From Chryseobacterium gleum (GTDB lineage: Bacteria; Bacteroidota; Bacteroidia; Flavobacteriales; Flavobacteriaceae): a DNA stretch of 64,000 nt. The notes under the pieces are model-generated. The model did not search any database. It saw nothing but the letters and a program-made list of their open reading frames with translations, and was not told the origin of the DNA. The stretch is taken from assembly GCA_945881885.1 (NCBI GenBank), contig CAMCVI010000004.1, forward strand, positions 99,740 to 163,739, given 5' to 3'. Below, piece by piece: positions 26,881 through 35,333 of this stretch (its first letter is position 1; the number at the start of each line of letters is the position of its first letter). A program made the position numbers and the translations under genes.

Positions 26881-27651
26881 ATGTTAGTATTTAAGAAAAT
26901 TTTCGATTTTTACATCAAAAGCAGTTTACATGTTGCCTTTGCTATTTTTTCCTTTGTAAAAGTAGTGGAACTATCGTTAAACATTTCTTCAAACTTGTTT
27001 TTAGAGCTTGCTATTTTTTCTGGAAGTGTATTGGGTTATACTATTTTAAAATATTTTGAATTTTGGAATTCCACCAAGTTTTCATTTTACAAAAATAAAT
27101 CCGTTTTAGGAGTTACAATAATTGCATTTTTGGTTTTTGTAATTTGCTTTTTTCATTTGAAATTGAGTTTCCAAACGGCATTTTTCAAAATATTTTTTTT
27201 GGTTGTACTGTATCCGTTTATAAGAAACTATTGGTTTTTAAAAATATTTGTTGTAAGTTTTTGTGTCACGTATGTAGTGAGTTACATTCCAACGTTAGAA
27301 ACAAAAATGTTGTTTTTTTTCGATTTGATTTTACAAATAAAATTATTTTTTCTGATTTGTGCTTTACTTATTCCTTTTGAAATTTATGACTCGCAACACG
27401 ATTTGCAAACCTTACAAACCATTCCGCAAAAATTTGGGTTAATAAAAGCAAAATATTTAGGATACTTATTTTTAGTTATTTTTTGTATGCTTGGTTTGCT
27501 GTTTCAATTTGAAATTCTTGATATCGTAATTGCAATTATAGTTGGGTTTTTCATTCGATTTTCTGCTACTAAAAACTCTAAATATTACACCCGTTTTTGG
27601 GTAGAAAGTATTCCTATTTTGTGGTGGATTTTATTTTTGATTACTAATTAA
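26881..27651 (+). CDS. UbiA-like polytopic membrane protein
   Basis: 256 aa, very hydrophobic, about seven to eight membrane segments. The segment IPFEIYDSQHDLQTLQTIPQKFG (spanning about 164-187) resembles the second Asp-rich motif of UbiA prenyltransferases (YDxxxDxxxxxxTLPxxxG). The first motif (NxxxDxxxD) is not visible. It may be a divergent or inactive prenyltransferase relative. It overlaps the convergent dcp gene by 4 bp and is divergent from gcvP. Function not assigned. Confidence 0.55.
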   Translation: MLVFKKIFDFYIKSSLHVAFAIFSFVKVVELSLNISSNLFLELAIFSGSVLGYTILKYFEFWNSTKFSFYKNKSVLGVTIIAFLVFVICFFHLKLSFQTAFFKIFFLVVLYPFIRNYWFLKIFVVSFCVTYVVSYIPTLETKMLFFFDLILQIKLFFLICALLIPFEIYDSQHDLQTLQTIPQKFGLIKAKYLGYLFLVIFCMLGLLFQFEILDIVIAIIVGFFIRFSATKNSKYYTRFWVESIPILWWILFLITN

Positions 27652-29672
27652 ATCAACCCAGCTCTTTTCAACAACGCATCTGCATTTGGCTCTTGTCCTC
27701 TAAAATTTGTATATAAAGTCATTGGATGTTCAGTGCCGCCTTTTGATAACACATTTTCTTTAAATTTCGTTGCAATTTCTTTATTAAAAATTCCTTTTTC
27801 TTGGAAATAGGCAAATGCATCGGCATCTAAAACTTCTGCCCATTTGTAACTGTAATATCCAGCAGAATAGCCACCTTGAAAAATATGTGAAAACGAAACG
27901 CTCACACAGTTTTCAGCCACGTCTGGAAACAATGACGTCTCGCCCATTGCTTGTTTTTCAAATGCTTTTATGTTTTCAACTGGTTGGTTTTTACTGTGAT
28001 ATTCCATATCTAACAACCCAAAACTCAGTTGTCTTAGGGTTGCCATGCCTTCTAAGAAACTTGCTGATTCTTTAATTTTCTCCACATATTCTTGTGGAAT
28101 AATTTCGCCCGTTTCGTAATGTTTTGCAAATAATGCCAACGCTTCAGGTTCGTAACACCAGTTTTCCATTATTTGAGACGGCAATTCTACAAAATCCCAA
28201 TATACTGAGGTTCCCGAAAGGCTAGGGTAGTTGGTGTTGGCTAACATTCCATGCAATCCGTGACCGAATTCATGGAATAAAGTTGTTACTTCATTAAAAG
28301 TTAATAAAGAAGGTTTCGTTGCAGTGGGTGGTGTAAAATTACAGACATTAGAAACGTGAGGTCTTTCATTAATTCCGCATTTTATATATTGTGGTTTAAA
28401 TGAAGTCATCCAAGCGCCATTTCTTTTGCCTTTTCTTGGAAAGAAATCGGTATAAAAAATCGCAACTAAATTTTTACTTTCATCTAAAACTTCAAAAGTT
28501 TGTACATCAGAATGGTATTTATCAATGTCAAAAACTTCGTTAAAGTTGATTCCGAAAAGTTTTTCTGCAATTTTGAAAGCACCATTTAAAACGTTTTCTA
28601 ATTTGAAATAAGGTTTTAAAGCTTCGTCATCTAAATTGAATAATTTTTGTTTCAATTTTTCTGAATAATAAGCACTATCCCATTTTTCTAATTGTTCAAT
28701 TCCATCTAATTCTTTTGCAAATTCAGTTAATTGTTCAAATTCTTTTTTAGCAGCGGGTTTGGCTTTTTCTAAAATATCATTTAAAAAAGTCAAAACTTTT
28801 GTTGGATTTTGTGCCATTCGTTCTTCTAAAACAAAATGCGCATGCGTTTCGTATCCTAATAAATTAGCACGTTCATGACGAAGGGCTACAATTTTTTTTG
28901 TAATTACTTCGTTATTGTACTTGTTATTTTGAAAGGCTTTTTTACCGAATGAAATTGCCATTTCTTTTCTTAACGCTCTATTTTCAACATAAGTTACAAA
29001 TGGCATATAACTTGGAAAATCTAAAGTGAATAACCAACCTGTTTTATTTTTAGATTTGGCTAAATCGGCAGCGGCTTCTTTGGCGCCGTCTGGTAACCCT
29101 TTTAAATCCTGTTCATTAGTAATGTGTAATTCAAAATTATTGGTTTCTGCTAAGGTATTTTCGCCAAAAGTCAATTGTAATTGCGCTAATTCGGTATCAA
29201 TTTCTCTTAATCGTACTTTTTTATCGTTTGAAAGTAATGCTCCATTTCGGGTAAAACTTTTGTATTTTTCTTCTAATAATGTAGTTTGTTCGGTTGATAA
29301 ATTTAGGTTGGTTTTGTAATCGAAAACAGCTTTTACTCGTTTAAATAACACTTCGTTTAATGCAATGTCATTGCTAAATTCGGTTAGTAATGGTGTAACT
29401 TCTTGTGCAATTTTTTGCATTTCATTTGAAGTTTCTGCTGAATTTAAGTTGAAAAAAATTGACGATAATCGATCTAAAGCTTCACCAGAATATTCTAATG
29501 CTTCGATGGTGTTTTTAAAAGTAGCTGGTTCAGTAGAATGAATAATTTCATCAATTTCAATTCGTGCTTTTTCTATATTTTGAACAAAAGCAGGGTAATA
29601 ATCTTCTATATTTATCTTAGTAAATGGCGGAGAATTGTGTTTTGTTTTGAATTTTTCGGTTAAAATCGACAT
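27648..29672 (-). CDS. dcp: M3-family metallopeptidase (peptidyl-dipeptidase Dcp type)
   Basis: Zinc peptidase that cleaves dipeptides from C termini or short oligopeptides. 674 aa. The zinc motif FHEFGHGLHGML (HExxH, about 462-473) is intact, with downstream FVELPSQIMENW carrying the third ligand and SGTSVYWDF. The C-terminal HIFQGGYSAGYYSYKWAEVL is a family signature (Tyr/His substrate-binding residues). No signal peptide, so probably cytosolic, unlike periplasmic relatives. Start ATG at 29672 gives MSILTEKFKTKHN. Confidence 0.93.
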   Translation of the reverse strand: MSILTEKFKTKHNSPPFTKINIEDYYPAFVQNIEKARIEIDEIIHSTEPATFKNTIEALEYSGEALDRLSSIFFNLNSAETSNEMQKIAQEVTPLLTEFSNDIALNEVLFKRVKAVFDYKTNLNLSTEQTTLLEEKYKSFTRNGALLSNDKKVRLREIDTELAQLQLTFGENTLAETNNFELHITNEQDLKGLPDGAKEAAADLAKSKNKTGWLFTLDFPSYMPFVTYVENRALRKEMAISFGKKAFQNNKYNNEVITKKIVALRHERANLLGYETHAHFVLEERMAQNPTKVLTFLNDILEKAKPAAKKEFEQLTEFAKELDGIEQLEKWDSAYYSEKLKQKLFNLDDEALKPYFKLENVLNGAFKIAEKLFGINFNEVFDIDKYHSDVQTFEVLDESKNLVAIFYTDFFPRKGKRNGAWMTSFKPQYIKCGINERPHVSNVCNFTPPTATKPSLLTFNEVTTLFHEFGHGLHGMLANTNYPSLSGTSVYWDFVELPSQIMENWCYEPEALALFAKHYETGEIIPQEYVEKIKESASFLEGMATLRQLSFGLLDMEYHSKNQPVENIKAFEKQAMGETSLFPDVAENCVSVSFSHIFQGGYSAGYYSYKWAEVLDADAFAYFQEKGIFNKEIATKFKENVLSKGGTEHPMTLYTNFRGQEPNADALLKRAGLI

Positions 29673-29795
29673 ATATTTATATTTTTTGTAGTATTTGATA
29701 TTTTTATATCAGCATATAATGCAGCGTCTTACGAATTTTTTTAAAAAATTTTTCAAAAAAATCCGACAAAATACTTTTTTTACCGATAAAATGTA

Positions 29796-29803
29796 TACAT
29801 TTG
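29796..29803 (+). promoter_or_regulatory. Orphan -7 promoter element
   Basis: TACATTTG on the plus strand, inside the dcp/purE gap. No plus-strand ORF follows; a terminator lies about 90 nt downstream (29889-29915). Confidence 0.45.
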
Positions 29804-29809
29804 TAAAAG

Positions 29810-29912
29810 ATAAAAGATGTAATAAACCACCTTTTTACCCTAAATAGAATTTTTTTATAGTTGTCACTTAATTGTGAATAGTTTTTTGACCCCGATTTAT
29901 TTCGGGGTTTTT
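29810..29912 (+). ncRNA. Candidate small RNA of about 100 nt
   Basis: Defined by an upstream TAnnTTTG element (29796-29803) and a downstream plus-oriented terminator (stem CCCCGA 29890-29895 with TCGGGG, then a T-run). Both neighbouring genes (dcp, purE) are on the minus strand, so this signal pair serves neither. The only ATG in the stretch is followed directly by TAA. A small internal hairpin CAC/GTG sits near 29866-29875. I recognise no known RNA family. The existence of the transcript is inferred. Confidence 0.45.
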
Positions 29913-29915
29913 TAT
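29889..29915 (+). terminator. Plus-strand intrinsic terminator before the purE 3' end
   Basis: CCCCGA/TCGGGG stem followed by a T-run on the plus strand only; on the minus strand the hairpin is followed by TCAAAAAAC, so it does not look like a purE terminator. Confidence 0.75.
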
Positions 29916-30397
29916 TTTTTCAAGTTATCCGATGCTTTTAAAACGGTATCGCGCAAACCATCCTTATATAAAACAATTTTATCTAAAACACATTTATCAG
30001 AAATTCCAATAATTTGAGCGGCTAAAATTCCAGCGTTTTTAGCACCATTTAACGCTACAGTTGCTACAGGAACTCCTCCAGGCATTTGTAATATAGACAA
30101 AATAGAATCCCATCCATCAATTGAATTACTTGATTTTACGGGAACACCAATTACTGGAAGCGGACTCATAGCCGCAACCATTCCAGGTAAGTGTGCCGCA
30201 CCACCAGCTCCAGCAATAATTACTGAAATACCACGAGTATGTGCATTTTTACTAAAATCGAATAATTTTTCGGGTGTTCTGTGTGCCGAAACAATATCTA
30301 CTTCGGTTTCAATATCAAATCCTTTTAAAATGTCTATGGCTTCTTGCATCACTGGCATATCCGAAATGCTTCCCATTATAATGGCTATTTTACTCAT
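29912..30397 (-). CDS. purE: N5-carboxyaminoimidazole ribonucleotide mutase
   Basis: Rearranges N5-CAIR to CAIR in purine synthesis. 161 aa. Motifs: IIMGSISDMPVM (about 5-16), SAHRTPEKLFDF (about 39-50), IAGAGGAAHLPGM (about 61-73) and LQMPGGVPVATVAL. Class I PurE, in keeping with purK just upstream on the same strand. The 69-bp gap to purK is a TTGAATT word-repeat spacer. Start MSKIAIIMGS. Confidence 0.97.
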   Translation of the reverse strand: MSKIAIIMGSISDMPVMQEAIDILKGFDIETEVDIVSAHRTPEKLFDFSKNAHTRGISVIIAGAGGAAHLPGMVAAMSPLPVIGVPVKSSNSIDGWDSILSILQMPGGVPVATVALNGAKNAGILAAQIIGISDKCVLDKIVLYKDGLRDTVLKASDNLKK

Positions 30398-30466
30398 TAT
30401 TTTATTATTTTGAATTTTGAATTCTAAATTTTGAATTATTCCAATTAAATATTACTCAAAATTTAT

Positions 30467-31618
30467 TTAACTAATCACTCTAATACTATTCTTAACTTCT
30501 TCGGCAATTTTTCTAGCTGCTGCCATATCTTCGTTTACTATTGTTACATGACCCATTTTTCTGAATGGTCTTGTTTCTTTTTTGCCGTAAATATGTGGTG
30601 TCACGCCATCAATTGCCATTATTTTTTCAATATTTTCGTAAATAACGGGTCCAGAAAAACCTTCTTCGCCTACCAAATTTACCATTATTCCAGCAACTTT
30701 ACTATCTGTATTTCCTAAAGGTAAACTTAAAACTGAACGTAAGTGGTTTTCAAATTGCGAGGTATAACTTGCTTCAATAGTGTGATGTCCCGAATTATGA
30801 GGTCTTGGTGCGACTTCATTTACTAAAATTGCGTCGTTTTCGGTTTGGAACATTTCTACGGCTAATAGCCCAACGTGATTGAAAGCTTTTGAGACTTGTA
30901 ACGCTATTTCGATAGCTAATTCTGCTACTTTTTTATCAATTCTTGCGGGACAAATTACATATTCTACCTGATTGGCTTCTGGATGAAATTCCATTTCTAC
31001 AACAGGATAGGTTTTTACATCGCCTTTTGCATTTCTGGCAACTATTACAGCTAACTCATTTTTAAAAGGCACCATTTCTTCAGCAATACATTCAACATCA
31101 GGTAAATGTAATAAATCCATTGTAGAGCGACAAATTTTCACGCCATTACCATCGTATCCAAATTGGGCACATTTCCACACAAAAGGAAAGTCTAGATCAT
31201 CTTTTTCTAACGCTTTTTTTAAATCATTTAAATCTACAAAACGCTGGTGTTTTGATGTTGGAATATTGTTTTCTATATAAAAATCTTTCTGTTTTCCTTT
31301 GTTTTGAATCAATCGCAACGTTTTAGGAGATGGAAAAACAAGATGTCCTTCTTCTTCTAATTTTGCTAAAGCATCTAAATTTACGTTTTCAATTTCAATG
31401 GTTATGGCGTCACACATTTTCCCAAATTGATATACAGTGTCATAATCTAACAAACTTCCAATAAAAAATTTATTTGCTCCAAATTGCGCTGGTGCATCTT
31501 TACTTGGGTCTAAAACAAAAGTAGTGATGTCAAATTTTCGGGTTTCAGTCAAAAGCATTTTGCCCAATTGGCCGCCACCTAAAATACCTAATTTAAAATC
31601 TGAAGAAAAATAATTCAT
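30467..31618 (-). CDS. purK: N5-carboxyaminoimidazole ribonucleotide synthase
   Basis: ATP-grasp enzyme that carboxylates AIR with bicarbonate, supplying PurE. 383 aa. N-terminal LGILGGGQLGKML, ATP-grasp segments FPFVWKCAQFGYDGNGVKI (about 144-162) and NEVAPRPHNSGHHTIEA (about 268-284) are typical. First gene of purK-purE. A full promoter match lies just upstream (31636-31665). Confidence 0.97.
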   Translation of the reverse strand: MNYFSSDFKLGILGGGQLGKMLLTETRKFDITTFVLDPSKDAPAQFGANKFFIGSLLDYDTVYQFGKMCDAITIEIENVNLDALAKLEEEGHLVFPSPKTLRLIQNKGKQKDFYIENNIPTSKHQRFVDLNDLKKALEKDDLDFPFVWKCAQFGYDGNGVKICRSTMDLLHLPDVECIAEEMVPFKNELAVIVARNAKGDVKTYPVVEMEFHPEANQVEYVICPARIDKKVAELAIEIALQVSKAFNHVGLLAVEMFQTENDAILVNEVAPRPHNSGHHTIEASYTSQFENHLRSVLSLPLGNTDSKVAGIMVNLVGEEGFSGPVIYENIEKIMAIDGVTPHIYGKKETRPFRKMGHVTIVNEDMAAARKIAEEVKNSIRVIS

Positions 31619-31635
31619 TTGTTAATATGTTTCCG

Positions 31636-31665
31636 CAAAGATACTAATTTGAATTTATATCACAA
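31636..31665 (-). promoter_or_regulatory. Promoter for purK-purE
   Basis: On the minus strand TTG (31663-31665), 19-nt spacer, TATCTTTG (31636-31643): a perfect match to the Bacteroidota promoter pattern. It is squeezed between the upstream gene's stop (31673) and the purK ATG (31618). Confidence 0.7.
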
Positions 31666-31672
31666 TTAGCTG

Positions 31673-32206
31673 CTATTTTAGTTTTCTTAAAATATCTTTT
31701 GCGGCAGCTTGATAGGCTGCAGAATGTTTAAAATAATCTTGTGAAAGTATGGTTTTTAATTCTTCGTTTATCCAGGAATGTTTTTTGCCAAAATTGTATA
31801 AAGTTATCATAGAATACGCTTTTGCTGCTACTTTTTCTTCTTGAATTAACCAGTCTAAACAGGTTTCAATAATTTTTATTTCTTGGTTTTCTGTTAGTTT
31901 TACAGTTTTTGATTTTGATAAAAATAAACATATTTTAGAAACGGGTCTAATAGCAGAATGATTTTTGTATTGCCCTATTTTTTCTAAAAATTCATTTATA
32001 TACGGGAGAATTAGTTCTAATTTGATTTCGAAAATTAATTCTAAAGACCAACACGCTTTTACATGAATTTTGTCTTTTTCATTAAGTCCAATTTCCATTA
32101 AATATTTTAATTTTTCTGGATTTTCAAATACATAATCGCGAATAAATTCTCGACTTATTCGATGTGCAGTACTTTCCGATTGCAGTTTATAAAATGCTTG
32201 ATCCAT
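31673..32206 (-). CDS. Helical-repeat (HEAT-like) protein, unknown function
   Basis: 177 aa from the ATG at 32206; an upstream TTG would add six residues. All-helical, with about four to five helix pairs resembling HEAT/ARM repeats (KACWSLELIFEIKLELILPY; AKAYSMITLYNFGKKHSW; AYQAAAKDILRKLK). No signal peptide or membrane segment. I believe relatives are sometimes labelled adenylosuccinate lyase, but none of that enzyme's motifs is present. Possibly a protein-binding scaffold. Separate from purK, which has its own promoter. Confidence 0.6.
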   Translation of the reverse strand: MDQAFYKLQSESTAHRISREFIRDYVFENPEKLKYLMEIGLNEKDKIHVKACWSLELIFEIKLELILPYINEFLEKIGQYKNHSAIRPVSKICLFLSKSKTVKLTENQEIKIIETCLDWLIQEEKVAAKAYSMITLYNFGKKHSWINEELKTILSQDYFKHSAAYQAAAKDILRKLK

Positions 32207-32270
32207 CGATGTAAAAATAATCAATTTTTAAAAAAACACATAATAATGTTTTTATATGTTTAATAGTTTG

Positions 32271-32278
32271 TAAATTTG
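32271..32278 (+). promoter_or_regulatory. Candidate -7 element for adk
   Basis: TAAATTTG matches TAnnTTTG; predicted start about 32285, 20 nt before the ATG at 32305. It overlaps the GTG at 32278, which argues against that GTG being the start. Confidence 0.5.
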
Positions 32279-32304
32279 TGGTTTATTTTAACTTTAACAA
32301 CACA

Positions 32305-32877
32305 ATGATTAATATTGTTTTATTCGGAAAACCAGGCGCTGGTAAAGGAACTCAAGCAGAATTTTTAAAAGAAAAATATTCGTTAACGCATTTATCTACA
32401 GGCGATATTTTTAGATTTAACATTAAAAACGAAACAGAATTGGGCTTATTGGCCAAAACCTATATGGATAAAGGAGATTTGGTTCCAGATTCTGTTACCA
32501 TTCAAATGTTACAAAGTGAAGTAGAAAATAACAGTCAATCAAGAGGGTTTTTGTTTGATGGTTTTCCAAGAACAATTGCACAAGCAGAAGCTTTAGATGC
32601 TTTTTTAACGTCTAAAAACGAAGAAATTACAGCTACAATTGCTTTAGAAGCAGACGATGAGATTTTAGTAAAACGTTTGTTAGAAAGAGGTAAAACTTCA
32701 GGCAGAACAGACGATCAAGATGAAGAAAAAATCAGAAATAGATACCAAGAATATAACGAAAAAACAGCGCCTTTAATGTCGTATTACGAGGCACAAGGAA
32801 AGTTTTATGCTGTAAATGGAATTGGTTCGATTGAAGAAATCACAGAACGATTAAGTATCATAATCGATAAATTTTAA
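32305..32877 (+). CDS. adk: Adenylate kinase
   Basis: Interconverts ATP + AMP and 2 ADP. 190 aa. P-loop FGKPGAGKGTQ (about 6-16), HLSTGDIFR (AMP site, about 29-37), FLFDGFPRT and RLLERGKTSGRTDDQDEEKIRNR cut by a short LID without cysteines. The short-LID form is usual for this group. The start is ATG 32305 (MINIVLFGKPG); the upstream GTG reading adds nine residues and clashes with the promoter element. Confidence 0.96.
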   Translation: MINIVLFGKPGAGKGTQAEFLKEKYSLTHLSTGDIFRFNIKNETELGLLAKTYMDKGDLVPDSVTIQMLQSEVENNSQSRGFLFDGFPRTIAQAEALDAFLTSKNEEITATIALEADDEILVKRLLERGKTSGRTDDQDEEKIRNRYQEYNEKTAPLMSYYEAQGKFYAVNGIGSIEEITERLSIIIDKF

Positions 32878-32908
32878 GTACATTGCATTTAATTCAACTA
32901 TATAAAAA

Positions 32909-34183
32909 TTGGAAATAGTCATAATATTCTTGTTGATACTGCTCAATGGAATTTTCTCCATGTCAGAGATCGCACTCATATCAGCAAGAAAAAATAGGTT
33001 AGAAACCGCTGCCAAAAAAGGCAATACGAGTGCAAAAACAGCTTTAGATTTAGCCAATTCACCAAACAAATTTTTGTCAACGGTACAAATTGGTATTACC
33101 TTAATTGGTATTTTAACAGGTATTTATTCTGGCGATAAAATTACAACGGATGTTGAAACATTTTTTGCCACTTATTCTATTACTTTTCCTTATGCACATT
33201 CTTTAGCAGTTGGAGTTGTAGTTGTAATATTAACTTTTTTCTCTTTAGTTTTCGGTGAATTATTACCTAAAAGAATTGGGCTAAATTATCCTGAAACCAT
33301 TGCTAAGTCGGTTGCCGTTCCAATGAAAGTCATGTCTATTGTTACGGCTCCATTTATTTGGTTATTAACTACTTCTACAGATTTTATATTAAAAATATTT
33401 AAGATTAAACCAACTGCAGACGGTAAAGTTACCGAAGAAGAAATTAAAGCCATTATTAAAGAAGGAACAGAAGTTGGAGAAGTGCAAGAAATTGAGCAAG
33501 ATATTGTGGAACGCGTTTTTCATATTGGCGACAGAAAAGTTAATTCTTTAATGACGCACAGAAAAAGCATTGTTTATTTGGCTTTAGATGAAAACTATGA
33601 AGAACTAAAAGCAAAAATTTTAGATGAATTACATTCTGTATATCCTGTTTGTAATGAAAATTTGGATGAAGTTATTGGGGTAGTATTACTAAAAGATTTA
33701 TTCGCAAATATTGAAAAAGGCGATTTCGATTTACAGAAAATTATGATTGAGCCTGTATATTTTATTGAACATACATCAGCTTATAAAGCGTTAGAAAATT
33801 TTAAAAAATCTAAAATCCATTATGCTTTAGTTACAGATGAATATGGTGTTTTTCAAGGAATAATTACATTAAATGATATTTTAGAAGCTTTAGTAGGTGA
33901 CGCAGCCGATTTTTCTGATGAAGAATATCAATTACTAACAAGAGAAGACGGAACTTGGTTAGTGGATGGACAATATTCATTACATGATTTTATGACCTAT
34001 TTCGATTTAGATGATATGCTTAATGATTATGAGGTTACTACTGTAAGTGGATTGATTATTACAGAATTAGGAAATATTCCAAAACAAGGCGAAAAATTAA
34101 TATGGAATAAATTAGAATTTGAAGTAATAGATATGGATGGTGTCAAAATTGATAAAATATTAATAAAAGCTATTACAGAATAA
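32909..34183 (+). CDS. CNNM/CorC-type membrane protein (hemolysin family)
   Basis: 424 aa. N-terminal DUF21 transmembrane domain (about 1-150, starting MEIVIIFLLILLNGIFSMSE, with SARKNRLE and the GELLPKRIGLNYPE loop), a pair of CBS domains (about 210-335; MTHRKSIVYLALDE, YALVTDEYGVFQGIITLNDILEALVG) and a C-terminal CorC/HlyC domain (about 345-424). Members are linked to Mg2+/Co2+ efflux; 'hemolysin' is a legacy name. The start is TTG at 32909, the only one that keeps the first membrane segment. Confidence 0.88.
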   Translation: MEIVIIFLLILLNGIFSMSEIALISARKNRLETAAKKGNTSAKTALDLANSPNKFLSTVQIGITLIGILTGIYSGDKITTDVETFFATYSITFPYAHSLAVGVVVVILTFFSLVFGELLPKRIGLNYPETIAKSVAVPMKVMSIVTAPFIWLLTTSTDFILKIFKIKPTADGKVTEEEIKAIIKEGTEVGEVQEIEQDIVERVFHIGDRKVNSLMTHRKSIVYLALDENYEELKAKILDELHSVYPVCNENLDEVIGVVLLKDLFANIEKGDFDLQKIMIEPVYFIEHTSAYKALENFKKSKIHYALVTDEYGVFQGIITLNDILEALVGDAADFSDEEYQLLTREDGTWLVDGQYSLHDFMTYFDLDDMLNDYEVTTVSGLIITELGNIPKQGEKLIWNKLEFEVIDMDGVKIDKILIKAITE

Positions 34184-34279
34184 ATCTACTCGCACAGTTA
34201 CAGTCTGTCAAAAACTGATAAAGTACTATTTTACAATAGTTTCAGTTGGTTCAATAACTGAAAACTAAAAAACAAAAAA

Positions 34280-35281
34280 ATGACTGAAGGAAATTTCGTA
34301 GACTACGTAAAAATATATGTTGCTTCTGGTAAGGGCGGTAAGGGTTCTTCTCACTTACATAGAGAAAAATTTATTGAAAAAGGTGGTCCAGATGGTGGCG
34401 ATGGTGGTCGTGGAGGTCATGTGATTATTAGAGGGAGTAAAAATTTATGGACGTTATTTCATTTGAAATTTTTACGACATGTGAAATCAGGTCATGGTGG
34501 AGATGGAGGAAGCAGCAGAAGTACCGGACATGATGGGGAAGATAAGTTTATAGAAGTCCCATTAGGTACAGTTGTAAAAGATAAAGAAACGGGCGAAATT
34601 TTATTTGAAATTACCGAGGATGGAGAAACTAAAATTTTAGCTAGAGGCGGAAAAGGAGGATTAGGTAACTGGAATTTTAGAAGTGCTACCAATCAAACAC
34701 CGAGATATGCGCAACCTGGAATTCCAGGAGAGGAAGTGGATGTTATCTTAGAATTAAAAGTGCTTGCCGATGTTGGTTTAGTTGGATTTCCGAATGCTGG
34801 AAAATCGACTTTATTGTCTGTATTAACGTCTGCTAAACCCAAAATTGCGGATTATGCATTTACTACTTTAAAACCCAATTTAGGAATTGTAGCTTACCGA
34901 GATTTTCAATCCTTTGTAATTGCAGATATTCCTGGAATAATTGAAGGTGCAGCAGAAGGCAAAGGTTTGGGACACTATTTTTTACGACATATTGAAAGAA
35001 ATTCGACTTTGTTGTTTTTAGTTCCAGCTGATGCTTCTGATATTAAGAAAGAATACGAAATTCTTTTAGACGAATTAAGACGCTACAATCCAGAAATGTT
35101 AGATAAAGACAGGTTAGTAGTTGTTTCAAAATGCGATATGCTAGACGAAGAGCTGCAAGCGGAATTACAAATACAACTTGACAAGGAATTTAAAGGCACT
35201 GATTTTATGTTCATTTCTTCAGTTGCCCAACAAGGTCTAACAGAATTGAAAGATAAGTTGTGGAAAATGTTGAATGTTTAA
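34280..35281 (+). CDS. obg: Obg GTPase
   Basis: Essential GTPase associated with 50S assembly and stress response. 333 aa. Glycine-rich Obg fold ([31 protein letters not shown]), then a G domain: [14 protein letters not shown] (about 167-180), [11 protein letters not shown] (switch I), DIPGIIEGA (G3) and VVSKCDM (G4). It lacks the C-terminal OCT extension seen in some Obg proteins, a normal form. A 96-bp gap with a TTCAGTT/AACTGAA hairpin (about 34239-34264) separates it from the CNNM gene. Confidence 0.95.
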   Translation: MTEGNFVDYVKIYVASGKGGKGSSHLHREKFIEKGGPDGGDGGRGGHVIIRGSKNLWTLFHLKFLRHVKSGHGGDGGSSRSTGHDGEDKFIEVPLGTVVKDKETGEILFEITEDGETKILARGGKGGLGNWNFRSATNQTPRYAQPGIPGEEVDVILELKVLADVGLVGFPNAGKSTLLSVLTSAKPKIADYAFTTLKPNLGIVAYRDFQSFVIADIPGIIEGAAEGKGLGHYFLRHIERNSTLLFLVPADASDIKKEYEILLDELRRYNPEMLDKDRLVVVSKCDMLDEELQAELQIQLDKEFKGTDFMFISSVAQQGLTELKDKLWKMLNV

Positions 35282-35333
35282 CATTTATTAACTTTTTTTT
35301 TATATTTTTGAAAACTAATCAATAACCACTCAA

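Noticed and set aside
32278..32304. GTG start for adk at 32278
   Set aside because: The GTG overlaps a promoter -7 match and adds nine residues absent from the family; ATG 32305 gives the standard N terminus.
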